A stretch of DNA of 64,000 bases from Dictyostelium firmibasis (GCA_036169595.1 CM069767.1:3652501-3716500), one strand, 5' to 3'. Counted from the first letter of the stretch, positions 17,730-35,683 are shown. Notes: generated by a model not told the origin, from the letters alone. Translations and numbers: made by a program.

Positions 17730-18725
17730 ATGGCGTTGTTTGAAACAATAGAAGTAGATAATGATATCCTTAAATCAATTGCACATAAATATTGGGGTGT
17801 TGAATTAGGTAAATGTTTAAAAGCATCACAAAATCATACATTCTTAGTTAGTAAAACCAATGAGAGTAGCAAAGAGGTAGAGAATTTCATACTTCGTGTT
17901 ACACCAGATCCAAAGAGGGAAAGACTTGAATCAACCAAATTAGAGGTTAAATTATTGGATTATTTAAATGAAAATAAATTACCAGTATGTCCAACAATTC
18001 CAAATATTATCGATGGAGAAAGTATTGTAGTTGCCGATGATTTAATTCTTTGTTTATTTAAGTATGCAACTGGTGAATCAATAAACTACGTCGAATGGAA
18101 ATGGTTAGAAAATAAAGAAATGGCCATTGGTTTAGGTCGTTGGTTTGGTGAACTTCATAAACTTACTCGTTCCTTTGTTAAAGAGTATCCAGAAATGTTG
18201 AAAAAAGCACGTCATTGGCAAACATTACATAGTGGTGTCTTAAAGGGTGTACCTGTCAATGAATTGGATGTAGAGAGTTCAAAGGATCCAAATAAATTTA
18301 CAATCATCCATGGTGATGTTAATCCAAGTAATTATCATTGGGATTCTTCATTGGGTATGCCATCTATGTTTGATTGGGATCAATTACAAGAATCTTGGTT
18401 ACTCTATGATTTAAGTGCCCCTATTTGGGGTGTAGTTTCTTTAGAGAAATTCGGTATGGGTGGTGCTAAAGTTCCATTAGCAAATTCAAAACAATACATC
18501 GATTTAATCTTGGAAGGTTATGAACCAACAATCGGTGAGAAGGTTGATCGTGATGCTCTTTATCGTATGATAGAAATTCGTAGACAACTCTATGTTCGTT
18601 TTTGTAAAGCAGCTGTCATTGAATTGGCTGATAAACCAGACAATCCAATGTATTTGTTTTGTAAAACAGTAACTGAAAACTTTGAAAAAGAAGAAAGAGA
18701 ACAATTACAAAAAGAAAAGAAATAA
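17730..18725 (+). CDS. APH-fold small-molecule kinase (phosphotransferase family)
   Basis: Intronless, 331 aa, full length for an APH/choline-kinase-fold enzyme. The N-lobe includes ENFILRVTPDPKRER with the likely ATP-binding lysine/arginine strand and a helix with LEVKLLDYL. The C-lobe has the Brenner motif IHGDVNPSN (~residue 192) and the metal-binding FDWDQL (~214). These replace HGDxxxxN and DxD of aminoglycoside phosphotransferases and homoserine kinase II. It should move the ATP gamma-phosphate to a small hydroxyl substrate that I cannot name. No transmembrane or targeting signal is seen. The C-terminus is a charged helix. Confidence 0.85.
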   Translation: MALFETIEVDNDILKSIAHKYWGVELGKCLKASQNHTFLVSKTNESSKEVENFILRVTPDPKRERLESTKLEVKLLDYLNENKLPVCPTIPNIIDGESIVVADDLILCLFKYATGESINYVEWKWLENKEMAIGLGRWFGELHKLTRSFVKEYPEMLKKARHWQTLHSGVLKGVPVNELDVESSKDPNKFTIIHGDVNPSNYHWDSSLGMPSMFDWDQLQESWLLYDLSAPIWGVVSLEKFGMGGAKVPLANSKQYIDLILEGYEPTIGEKVDRDALYRMIEIRRQLYVRFCKAAVIELADKPDNPMYLFCKTVTENFEKEEREQLQKEKK

Positions 18726-18823
18726 ATAATTATATATATATATAGATATTATTTAAAAATATATTTTTTATTTTACTATTTTTTTTTTTTTTTATTTTTT
18801 TTAATTTTTTATTTTTTTAAAAT

Positions 18824-21544
<2,721 letters not shown>

Positions 21545-22365
21545 TTTAATTAACTTTTTAAGTTTCAAAGGAAAAGCTGTTGATTACAGGAAATAAATTA
21601 TTAAAACAATACTTTTGTGATTAATATAAAAAATAATTTTATAAAAAATTTTCAAAAAAAAAACAATAATATAATTTTAAAAAAAGTAATTTTTTTATTC
21701 ATTATTGTAACATAAAAAATTTAATAAATACTATGAGTTTACAAAAAAATTGTTAACAACCCCCATTTTATCTTTTTTTTTTAATATTGAAAATTTATGG
21801 ACAGTTAACAATGATTTAGCTTGAAACTCACAATATAACACCAAAAATTCAAAAAAAACATTGTGTGGTTATTCATTTTACAAATTTTTTTTAAATAATT
21901 CTTTTTATTTAAATAATTTTTTTTTTTTTTTATATTGATTTATTTCATTTATTTACTCAATTTATTTTTTAAATAAAAATTATGTTAAAAGTATATTAAT
22001 ATAGCCAAAATTAGATGATAGCAATAATTTTAATTTTTGAGCAAGGGACCCTTGTTTCATTTTATTAAATTTTATATATATTTTTCTTTTTTTATAAAAT
22101 GACCTTTGTTTAATTTTAATTAACCATCTTTTGGGTGTTTTTTTTATTATTTTAAAGTGTGAGATTAGCAAGTTTTTTTATACCCATTTTTTTTATTATT
22201 TTGGATTTTTTTTTATTATTTGAAAGTGTGAGATTAGCAAGTTTTTTTTTTTGTTTTTTTTTTAAATATTTTTTTTTTTTCAGTAAGTATAAAATGAAAA
22301 AAAAAATTTAAATTGAGTATTGTTTTAAACTATAATAAATTATTTAAATAAATAAAAAAAAAAAA
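21545..22365. other. Intergenic region with short direct duplication
   Basis: AT-rich. The segment around gtgtgagattagcaag occurs twice, near 22156-22171 and 22226-22241, each followed by a T-run and preceded by tattatttt, so a ~70-bp unit is duplicated. A 63-codon minus-strand frame at 21980-22171 encodes a Lys-rich peptide with no recognisable motif. I do not call it a gene. Confidence 0.5.
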
Positions 22366-22739
22366 GGAAGGTGAAGATGTTCAAGCTTTAGTTAGCTTCC
22401 ATGCTTCGAAGCTCAAACAAAGACAGGTATTTCAACTCTTAAATACCCAACTGAACATGGTATTGTTACCAATTGGAATGATATGGAAAAGATCTGGCAC
22501 CATACTTTCTACTGCCTCATCATCGGCATTTTAGAAATCATATGAATTACCAGATGGTCAAGTTATCACCATTGGTAATGAACGTTTCCGTTGTCCAGAA
22601 GCTCTTTTCCAACCATCATACTTGGGTATGGAATCAGCCGGTATTCATGAAACTACTATCAACTTTCCAACAAATGTGGATCTCTAAAGAAGAACACGAT
22701 GAATCTGGTCCATCAATTGTCCACAGAAAGTGTTTCTAA
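22366..22739 (+). pseudogene. Actin pseudogene fragment
   Basis: Reading across frames gives unmistakable actin pieces. GEDVQALV is the actin N-terminus. [20 protein letters not shown] and HHTFY come from subdomain 1. [17 protein letters not shown] to ESAGIHETT comes from the C-terminal half, and [20 protein letters not shown] is the actin C-terminus ending at 22739. At least three internal blocks are gone: between DVQALV and the repeat of LKYP, between HHTFY and SSALEKSYE, and between HETT and TFQQMW. Frames also shift between blocks. Only ~375 bp remain of a ~1130-bp gene. Dictyostelium has a large actin family with several pseudogenes. Most actins lack introns, so the absence of introns here does not prove retroposition. 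Confidence 0.93.
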
Positions 22740-22963
22740 ACAAACTATTAAAAAAAAAAAAAACTATTTTGAATACTACTTATTATATTTTTTTTTTCAA
22801 TAAAAAACAGTCGATTTAAATCCTAGTCTCATATTTGTTTATTTTTTATTGAAATGTTTATAAAAAATATATATTCTAAAAATTAAATTAATATTAATAC
22901 ATATTTTTTAATATAAAAAAAAAAAAGAAAAAGAAAAGAGGATTAAAATAATAACTAATCTAC

Positions 22964-24052
22964 CTACAATATAATTAAGAAAATTATCCAAATACCAAAT
23001 AATGAACCACATAAACCGAATGTAATTGTTAATCTATAATCAGCCATTGGATAAATATCGTAGTAAACAAAGTCTGGATCTTTATTGTCATAATAACATG
23101 TACTATTTGAACCTACAGGATATTCTGCATCCAATCCAACATTACATAACACACCCTTACAATATTGAACCATTATGTTATTTAAAATATCCCCTGATTC
23201 AATTTTATAGGTAACATTAAAATCAACACTATAATAACCTTTACTTATATACCCCCAACTAAAAAAAACATAATTATTAGTAAACATATTTTTTAATTAA
23301 AAATAATATTAAAAGTTTTTTGATACTTTACTCACTTGAATTAACATAGCACGTAGTTTTCATTTCATCTATAGTTAAAATTGGACCAACATAATAAACC
23401 CACATTGCTCCAAATAAAGCAGCTAATAATGCTGTGTAAATTAAAAATACCAAAACCAAACCTGTTTTTTGGGCAATTTTTTTAAAAGTATGACGCCACC
23501 CTTTCTCATGATGTGAATATGATTTTTGTGAATAAAATGCTCCTGTTGTTGTTTTTGTTGTTGTTGGTTCATTGTATGATGATGATGATGATTTGTATTC
23601 TAATTCCTCTTCTTTTGTTTGTTGTTGAACTCTACTACTTTGAATGAATAGCACCCAACGGTCATATTCACTTTGAGATTTTAATTCAAACACATAAACA
23701 ATAGGAGATGGAGAAAATAGAGGTTTTAATTTTAATAATTTTTTACTAGTCGTTGACATTTCCACGTCTCCACCATCAATTTCTGATCCTACTGTAATTC
23801 CACACTCATCATCAAAATTTGGTAAAACTTCTATATGTTGAAGTTTAAGGGAAAAAGAAATCATTATACTTTCTCTATCATTTTTAACTCTAATTTCAGA
23901 ACCTTCAATTATAATAAATCTTTTTTCCCTAAAAAAAAAAAAAGTTTTAATAGAAATGGGATAATTTGGAATTATTTTATTATTTTTTCTTACCAATTAC
24001 CAACAACTCCATTTTCAATTATCTGTACATTTAATGTATGTCTTTCATCCAT
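22964..24052 (-). CDS. PH-like domain protein with two membrane spans
   Basis: Three exons (complement 24052-23994, 23928-23332, 23258-22964) join in phase to 316 aa. The first ~145 residues look like a pleckstrin-homology fold: MDERHTLNVQII then FIIIEGSEIRVKND, a loop, then VYVFELKSQSEYDRWVLFIQSS with the typical C-terminal helix Trp. A Ser/Thr/Glu linker leads to a membrane span (TGLVLVFLIYTALLAALFGA). After that comes a ~100-residue loop with several Cys (YCKGVLCNVG, STCYYDN), then a second span at the C-terminus (GLCGSLFGIWIIFLIIL). Both ends would then face the cytosol with the Cys-rich loop outside or lumenal. The PH assignment is from pattern only. The last donor was chosen as GTAAAG at 23331 because it keeps phase. 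Confidence 0.75.
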
Positions 24053-24260
24053 TTTTTTATTAAAATAAAAAGATATCAAATTTTTCAAATGTAACTTTTT
24101 TATTTTTAAAAAAAAAATTTTATTTTATTTTTAACCGATCACATCAAAAAAAAAAAAAAATCAAAAATTTTCATAGAATTTATTTTTTTGTAAATATTGG
24201 TGTGGCTGTTCTATTTTGTGCTTAAAAAAAAAAATTTGGACTTGTGCAAGAAAATTCAAC

Positions 24261-24460
24261 TTTTTTTTTTTAAAGCAAAGATGTATCCATGAGAAAAGTT
24301 TTTATTTGTGTATTATTTTATATATATGGTTTTATAATAACAGGGAGTTAATTGGTGTTGATTTGGAACTTATTCGCAATTGATGATTTAATGTGTTTGA
24401 GGTGTTTGGTTGTGAGTAAGGAGTTGTTGAGTAGAAGTTTGTTGTATCCTTTTTTTATTG
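24261..24460 (-). mobile_element. TRE-type LINE, short 5'-truncated 3'-end copy
   Basis: On the minus strand this segment repeats the last ~190 bp of the larger neighbouring LINE: the codons for LLNNS...TAKHLKHIKS, the stop region and the 3' tail ending ctcatggataca, then an A-tract at 24261-24271. It differs at many positions from the larger copy, so it is a separate, more diverged insertion. It is truncated to the very 3' end and cannot encode anything. I see no clear target-site duplication. Confidence 0.8.
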
Positions 24461-24483
24461 GCCAGCTCAGCTTTCTCTAACAA

Positions 24484-24484
<1 letters not shown>

Positions 24485-24523
<39 letters not shown>

Positions 24524-25632
24524 CATGGTTGTATCCATGAGAAATGTTTTTTATTTAATAAAGTTAATATTTATATATTATTTTATAGATATGGTTTAAT
24601 AACAAGGGGGAGTATATTGGGGTTGATTTGGAATTTATTTGCAATTGTGGATTTAATGTGTTTGAGGTGTTTGGCGGTGAGTATGGAGTTGTTGAGTAAA
24701 AGTGTGTTGTATTCTTTTTTGATTAATTTGTTATATTCTAATATTATGGTTTTGTGCCATTTTTTAGATATGGTATCATGGTCTAGTTCTTGAGAGGATG
24801 GGGTATCATTGGAGAATAGAGATTCACATATTCTGATCCATACTTGATGGAGAATTAGGGCAATAAGGTTGAAGTAGGCTTCAGGTCGTTCAAGGTCGTA
24901 ATTTACGTCTTTGTAGGACCATGTGAATTGGTGGTGGTTTGGTGTAGTGTAGGCAGGTGAGACTATGTGGTCAGGTGTTAGTGTTTTGGAGGGAATTAGT
25001 TTGTTATTTCTAAAAATCCAGAATTTATTTTGACCGGTATAGTTGTAAATGAGTGATTTTAGTTTAGTGATGTTGATGTATTGCAGGGTAGTAGGGCAGT
25101 CAAAAAATAGGTGACCATATGGATCATTGCCCATGGATTGGTTACAAGATTTGCATGATTTTTGGTGGAAATAATTTATCGGAAGACAGCGAGAATGGAA
25201 TTTGAACATTGTATTTCTGCTTTTAGGATCTGAGATTTTCAGGATATTATCAAATAGTTTGTTGTATGAATATCCAAATATTTGGATGATTTTTTGATAT
25301 TCGGTTTTCGGGATGGATGAGTTGAGATTTAGAATTCTATGATAAATTGAGTTAAGTGGGAGAGGGGATCTGTTTTCGTCCAGTAGAGGGAGAATTGTGT
25401 TGCTTGTTAGATAATTTAGTGGGTTATGGTTGTACCATAGTTCGAGACATTTGATGAAATATGGGGAAGTTCTATTTTCTTTTGAGTGGAGTTGATAGAT
25501 CCAGCTGTTGTGATAGTCAGAATCTAGTGAGTGGGAGTTGGTTTTATGGATGAATCGATTGAATATCCATATTTTTTCGGATATAAGAAATAGCCCGATG
25601 ACTATCTGTGGTGTTTTTTGAATTTTTTCTAT
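24485..25632 (-). mobile_element. TRE-type (L1-clade) LINE, 5'-truncated, ORF2 C-terminus and 3' tail
   Basis: An open frame runs from ~25632 to the stop at 24583 (about 349 codons), without a proper start at its 5' end. It reads IEKIQKTPQIVIGLFLIS and on to IKPYL. A Cys/His cluster CKSC then H and C spaced as C-x2-C-x11-H-x4-C lies in the middle; such a cluster is typical of the C-terminal region of L1-clade ORF2 proteins. A ~60-bp 3' UTR and a poly(A) tract (24486-24517) follow. Dictyostelium TRE elements are LINEs that integrate beside tRNA genes, and this one lies ~230 bp downstream of a tRNA-Val in the same orientation, which fits a TRE3-type location. Reverse transcriptase and endonuclease parts are missing, so it is immobile, but the remaining frame is intact and probably young. 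Confidence 0.85.
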
Positions 25633-25640
25633 TTACGAAC

Positions 25641-25776
25641 TTTTTTTTTTTTTTTTTTTTACCTATTCAAGGGCCTTGAGACGGTTTTCCGTTAGGAGGC
25701 GAGTGGGAATCGAACATCGGAACTGGCAGGTTACACTGTCTATGGCTTTGACCAGCAGGGCTGAGCGTCCAGTTCT
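25641..25776 (-). mobile_element. Candidate SINE with B-box-like promoter and poly(A) tail
   Basis: On the minus strand a ~116-nt GC-rich body (agaactggacgctcagccct onward) ends in a 20-nt poly(A) tract. The whole is flanked by a perfect 13-bp direct repeat, tatttacgaactt, at 25630-25642 and 25777-25789. This is the signature of target-primed insertion. The body contains tgttcgattccc, a good match to the pol III B box, and gctcagccctgctgg, a weaker A-box-like stretch. Short stems are visible: gaactgg with ccagttc, acgg with ccgt, and tcaagg with ccttga next to the tail. It does not fold as a normal tRNA. The likely mobilising machinery would be a TRE LINE. Alternatives are a processed copy of a pol III ncRNA, or an external B box of the tRNA gene caught by chance. 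Confidence 0.55.
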
Positions 25777-25789
25777 TATTTACGAACTT

Positions 25790-25860
25790 GGGACCTCAAA
25801 ACCATCGGGGTTAACCAAGAACCGAACCCGCGACATATGGCTTGAGGGGCCTGAAAAGTA
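25790..25860. other. GC-rich tRNA 3' flank with second B-box-like motif
   Basis: Between the tRNA terminator and the candidate SINE, the minus strand reads gggttcggttctt, an imperfect B box about 35 bp past the tRNA end. An imperfect stem, cctcaagccat with atggttttgagg, encloses it. External B boxes downstream of tRNA genes are known in Dictyostelium, though usually farther away. Another tRNA-derived relic is equally possible. Confidence 0.35.
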
Positions 25861-25934
25861 TGATCCGACCGAGGATCGAACTCGAGACCTGTTGCGTGTA
25901 AAGCAACCGTGATAACCGACTACACCATCCGACC
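25861..25934 (-). tRNA. tRNA-Val (anticodon UAC)
   Basis: A 74-nt cloverleaf: acceptor GGTCGGA with TCGGATC plus discriminator A; D arm GTGTAGTCGGTTATCAC; perfect anticodon stem GTTGC/GCAAC with loop TTTACAC (anticodon TAC); five-base variable loop; T arm TCGAG-TTCGATC-CTCGG. No intron and no encoded CCA. A pol III terminator TTTT lies 4 nt downstream. One acceptor pair (5-68) is G-G, a mismatch, and pair 2-71 is G-U. The gene may work or may be slightly degenerate. Retroelement debris lies on its 3' side, as expected for TRE target sites. Confidence 0.88.
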
Positions 25935-26204
25935 AACTATGAAAATTTTGTTGGAAACAAAATTTTTTGTTTAAACATTATTGTATTGTTAATTATTTTA
26001 TTTTGAAATTATATGAAAATACAAATTTGGTTGAAGTTAATTTTTTGAATATTATACGGATAAAATTGTCATATAGTTTATTGGATTATAAAAAATTAAA
26101 TTTTTAAAAAAAAAAAATAAAAAAAATTAATTTTATTGAAAACTTTTTTTGTAAAATGTTTTTTTTTAATTTATACCCCAACCAAATGATATTTTTATTT
26201 AACA

Positions 26205-26219
26205 ATGGATAACACCAGA

Positions 26220-26251
<32 letters not shown>

Positions 26252-26292
26252 TAATAATAGTAATAGTAATAATAATAGTAATAGTAATAATC

Positions 26293-26327
<35 letters not shown>

Positions 26328-27281
26328 ATTAATAATAATAAAAACAATAATAATACCTATTTATATCAAATATATAAATCAATAAATAATTTGTTTTCCA
26401 GTGGCGCTAACAATAGTAATAATCAAAATGGGGATTTAAATAATAAAGATAGTGCATCTAATTTTAACGATCATAATGAAAATACAACAACTTCAACCTC
26501 AACTTCAACTTCAACCTCAATCCCAACTTCAAATTCAAATTCAACTTTACCTTCAACTTCAACTTCAACTTCAACTTCAACTTTATCTTCAACTTCAACT
26601 TCAAATTCAAATTCAAATTCAAATTCAACTTCAATTTCAACTTCAACTTCACCAATTTCAGGCCATGATAATGTTGGTTTAATTAGTAATATAAAAAGTA
26701 TAATAAAAGATGATAAAAGTGTTACTAGTAATAGTTATAATTTAAAACCATTGGGAAACTATGAACTAGATGAAGATACAATTAGAAAACAAGCTGGTAC
26801 AAATTCAAATGATATTACTCACAGTAGTGGTGGAGTTAGTGGTATAATTAATAATGTTAGTAATACAATAACCAACACTATAGTTAATGCTGCAAATAAT
26901 GTATTAGAAGAAGTTGATCAACAACAAAATCAATCAAACAGTAATAATATTAATAATAATGATCATACTCCAACGAAAACAGAGGTTATTAGATCAATGT
27001 TAAAATCTAAACAAAAAGAAACAGCAACTAAAATTAAAAAAATCAATGAAGTAATGAATGATGAGACATTGGATGAAGATACAATGATTACGAAAACAAT
27101 CGATATATTGGGTAAAAAAAGATTTTATGAAATTTTATTTCTATTTGGTAGTGCGAGTATTATATCATTTGCATTAAGAACTATGTATTTCGGTAAAACC
27201 ATTAGAGCCATTGAAATTCCTGATGGTAATTTAACAACATTAGTTGTTAGATCAAATAGTATAAAAAGATTAAAAAAACTT
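26205..27281 (+). CDS. Poly-Asn/Ser protein with one membrane segment, exon 1 of 3 (function unknown)
   Basis: First exon of a gene spanning 26205-28277 (26205-27281, 27374-27549, 27899-28277; 543 aa in phase). Residues 1-150 are Asn runs and a Thr/Ser repeat made of TSTS and NSNS blocks. A more complex part follows with helix-like EVIRSMLKSKQKETATKIKK. One hydrophobic segment, YEILFLFGSASIISFAL (~residues 305-322), precedes FGKTIRAIEIPDGNLTTLVV. The exon ends in RLKKL at a GTAAGT donor. There is no signal peptide. One candidate role is a membrane-anchored protein with its conserved part at the C-terminus, but I do not recognise the family. Confidence 0.75.
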
Positions 27282-27373
27282 GTAAGTATTATCAACAACA
27301 ACCAACTATTCCATCACAACCCAGTTATTAACAAAAAAAAAAATAAAAAAAAAAAATAAAACAAAAAAAAAAG

Positions 27374-28277
<904 letters not shown>

Positions 28278-28588
28278 AAAAAAAAAAAAAAATAGAAAGT
28301 TTGAAAAAAAAAAAACTTTATTACCATACCAAAATAGTCGATGCATCTAGTTTTTTTTTAAAGATGTTGTGTCTTTTTCAGAATTTTTTTGTGTTCCCAG
28401 AATGCAAGAAAAAAAATTTTTTTTTTTTTTAATTCCAAAGAAAAAATCTTTTTTTTTGGATTCCAAAGAAAAAAAAAAAAAGAAAAAAAAAAAGAAAAAA
28501 AAAAAGAAAAAAGTTTCGAATGATTCAAACAAAAGAATGAAAATACTTACACAACCAATTACTTTAGTAAAATAAAATACAAATAAAT

Positions 28589-29725
<1,137 letters not shown>

Positions 29726-30280
29726 AAATAATAATTATTATATCTATATTTTATTAGAACTGTAATATTAGGACACCGTAATAGATGTACTTTAGTCTTC
29801 TAAAATATAATTAAATTATACAATTAATCCTATGACTAATTAATTATAATATCAAACAATTCTTCAATTTAATGAGAATAAACCAATAATAAAAAGTATT
29901 ATCTAAACAAATTTATTTTATCTTTATTATATATTTAAGAGGAGTATCTTTATTTATTTAATTTATTTATTTTAATGCTAACTAACTCTGAAATAATCTT
30001 CATAATTTTAATTTTAATTTTCTTCTTTTAATACTAAATATTTTGTTATTATATGTTGATTTATAACTCTATTTGAATAACATAAATGACTTTACAACTT
30101 TTACTATATTTGGATATCTATAGTCGTTACGTTACAGAACCACTCCATAACTGTGTTGTTAGTTTTCATTATTCACACCACCAATCAAACCAACATTCAA
30201 GAAAAAGAAAATTAAAAAAACAATAATTAAACACCATCTCACAAATCAAATCAAGTTTTATTCAAATCAAATCATTACTC

Positions 30281-30311
<31 letters not shown>

Positions 30312-31504
30312 TAAAAACAAATAAAATTTCAAAATTAAAAAACCAATAAAAAAATTAAATAAAAATAAATAATAAACAAAAAAATTTAAACATCATTTTT
30401 AGTGATTTAGACACACATAAACACACTACTGCCAATAATAATTTATTTAAGAGTTTGGTGTGCATTTATTATATAAACTAAATTTATAAGCCCATTTTTT
30501 TTCTTTTGTGAAAAATTTTTTATATAAATAATATTTTAATATTTTTTTTTTTTTTTTTAATTCTCCCGTTTTTATTTTGGAGAGTATATTTAGAGAAGTG
30601 TTTTTTTATCCAAAATTTTGTGAGAAAAAAAAATAAAAAAAAATAAAAAAATAAAAAAATAAAAATTCAAAATTTTAATATGAAAATTTTTACATAACCC
30701 ATTTTTTTCTCGCTGTTTTGTCGTGTTTCCCCATAATTTTTATAAAAAAAAAAAAAATGGTTTGAATAATTCTAAAAGGGTATCTATCTATCATAAATTT
30801 ATCTCGAACTTTTAGAAATAATTGAAATTCAAAACAATACATTTTAAAAAAAAATCAAATTTAAAACGATGTTTTTTGAAAACGATGTCATACTTGAAAA
30901 ATACATGGTACATGTTGTACAAATGTGTGAGCGAGTGGTAATCATCAGGTTTATAATTTGGTGATGTGTAGGAATGGTTTGATTTAGGTGTTTTTTGATA
31001 CTTAAACTATGGAGATTGATTGCAAATTTAGATGCTAAACTATGATGTTTTTGTTTCTTTTTATACCCAAATTGTAACAAAGGATAAACTTTAGAAATAT
31101 TTATAAAGTTTATTGGTGATAGCCCCTTTGATTAATTCGAAAAAACAGGTTTTTTTTTATTTTTATTTAATTTTTTTTATAATTTTTTTTGTTTTTGGTA
31201 ATTTGCAAGGAAAACAATTTAAAATAAAATTTTTTTTAAAAAAAAATTAAATAAAAATAAAAAACTATGTAAAAAAAGGCCGACCTTTTTTTTTAATTTA
31301 TTTTTTTTATTTTTCATAATTTGCTTCAATTCCTTCCAATAATTCCGTAAAAATCAAGAATTTTTCAAAAAAAAAAAAAATAAAAAAAAAAAGTGGCAAT
31401 CAAAGCATTTTTTTTTTTTTGTATAACTTATTGCAACAAAAAAAAAAAAAAAAAAAAAAGTTGTGCTACTCGAACAAAAAAAGTGGCCACGAGGTGTTCA
31501 TAAA
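29726..31504. other. 1.8-kb intergenic region between tetraspan paralogues A and B
   Basis: AT-rich but with more mixed sequence than most gaps, e.g. 29760-30180 and 30840-31080. The stretch at 30860-31080 reads in broken plus-strand pieces such as LEKYMVHVVQMCERVV and KLWRLIANLDAKL, which could be gene debris. A 78-codon minus-strand frame covers the same part and has no motif. I call no gene. Confidence 0.4.
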
Positions 31505-33342
<1,838 letters not shown>

Positions 33343-34169
33343 TTTTTTTGGTTTCAAAAAAAAAAAAAAAAAATTTTCGATGTTATATATGCACAACAAA
33401 TTCAAAAGTGGTAAAAAAAAAAAAATTTATATGGGGAATTTTTTTTTTCACGACACCAGACGGATTAATTTTTCATGAAAAAAATTTTAGATTAAAGTCA
33501 ATTTGTATGTAAAGAGATAGGATAATGTATATATGAATTCATCTATTATCTCAATTGTTGCAGTAACTAAATAGTGGCCGTTACCAGCAACTTTTGCAGC
33601 ATCCATGGCAAATTTAAAAAATACTGGTTCCTTTTGTACATCGTTTAGTATCGAATTCAAGACTGTTTGTGCTTGTTCATAATTATTTCAATGGCTGGCT
33701 GTGGATGATTGTATGCTTAGCCTTAGCATGTGATATCAATCTTTGTTTTGTGCTGTATGGTTGTTGGCATTGATCACAAATGAAATTAGTCTTTCCTTTA
33801 AGGTGCATCCAAGTGGTTCATGTCTAATCAAGTCTTTTTTTGAACTGTTTTTGGCATCCAAGATGTCCACATATAAATGCCATTTTTTAAAAGGTGTTAA
33901 AATGTTGGCACGCGAAATGTTAAATAAAAAAAATTTTCAACACAAAAAATTAAAATTGTGCACAAAATTTTTTTTTTTAAAAAACGGCACATTCTGCCAC
34001 CGTTGTGATATTCGTAACATTTTACCAATTTTCAATATTTTTTTTTTGTTGGGAGGTTGTTTTACCCGAGATTTTTATAAAAAATTTTTGGGAAAAAAAA
34101 AAAAACCATAAAAATGCACATAACCACTATAATTACTGTATCAATGATTGGCTTCAAAAAAATAAGGAA
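33343..34169. other. Intergenic region holding zinc-finger gene debris
   Basis: The outer parts are A/T homopolymers. The middle, 33530-33915, has near-coding composition on the minus strand and is listed separately as a pseudogene. Confidence 0.5.
33530..33915 (-). pseudogene. Degenerate fragment with C2H2 zinc-finger coding remains
   Basis: Minus-strand translation gives FICGHLGCQKQFKK, a stop, and then TNFICDQCQQPYSTKQRL with HAKAKH, which matches C2H2 finger spacing (C-x2-C...H-x4-H). After further breaks another frame reads KEPVFFKFAMDAAKVAGNG and LVTATIEIIDEF, protein-like but unrecognised. No start, no continuous frame and no splice-consistent repair is seen. It looks like two adjacent pieces of an old host gene or genes left in the paralogue cluster, perhaps carried in during its duplication. 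Confidence 0.55.

Positions 34170-35683
<1,514 letters not shown>

Noticed and set aside
21980-22171. A Lys-rich 63-codon minus-strand frame
   Set aside because: It has no start context, no motif and overlaps a duplicated non-coding unit.
25676-25912. A 78-codon plus-strand open frame rich in Arg/Thr in the GC-rich block
   Set aside because: It lies antisense over the candidate SINE and the tRNA-Val gene. It is open only because this block is GC-rich.
30844-31080. A 78-codon minus-strand frame between tetraspan paralogues A and B
   Set aside because: Its composition is unremarkable and no domain is seen. The plus strand looks slightly more protein-like but is broken.
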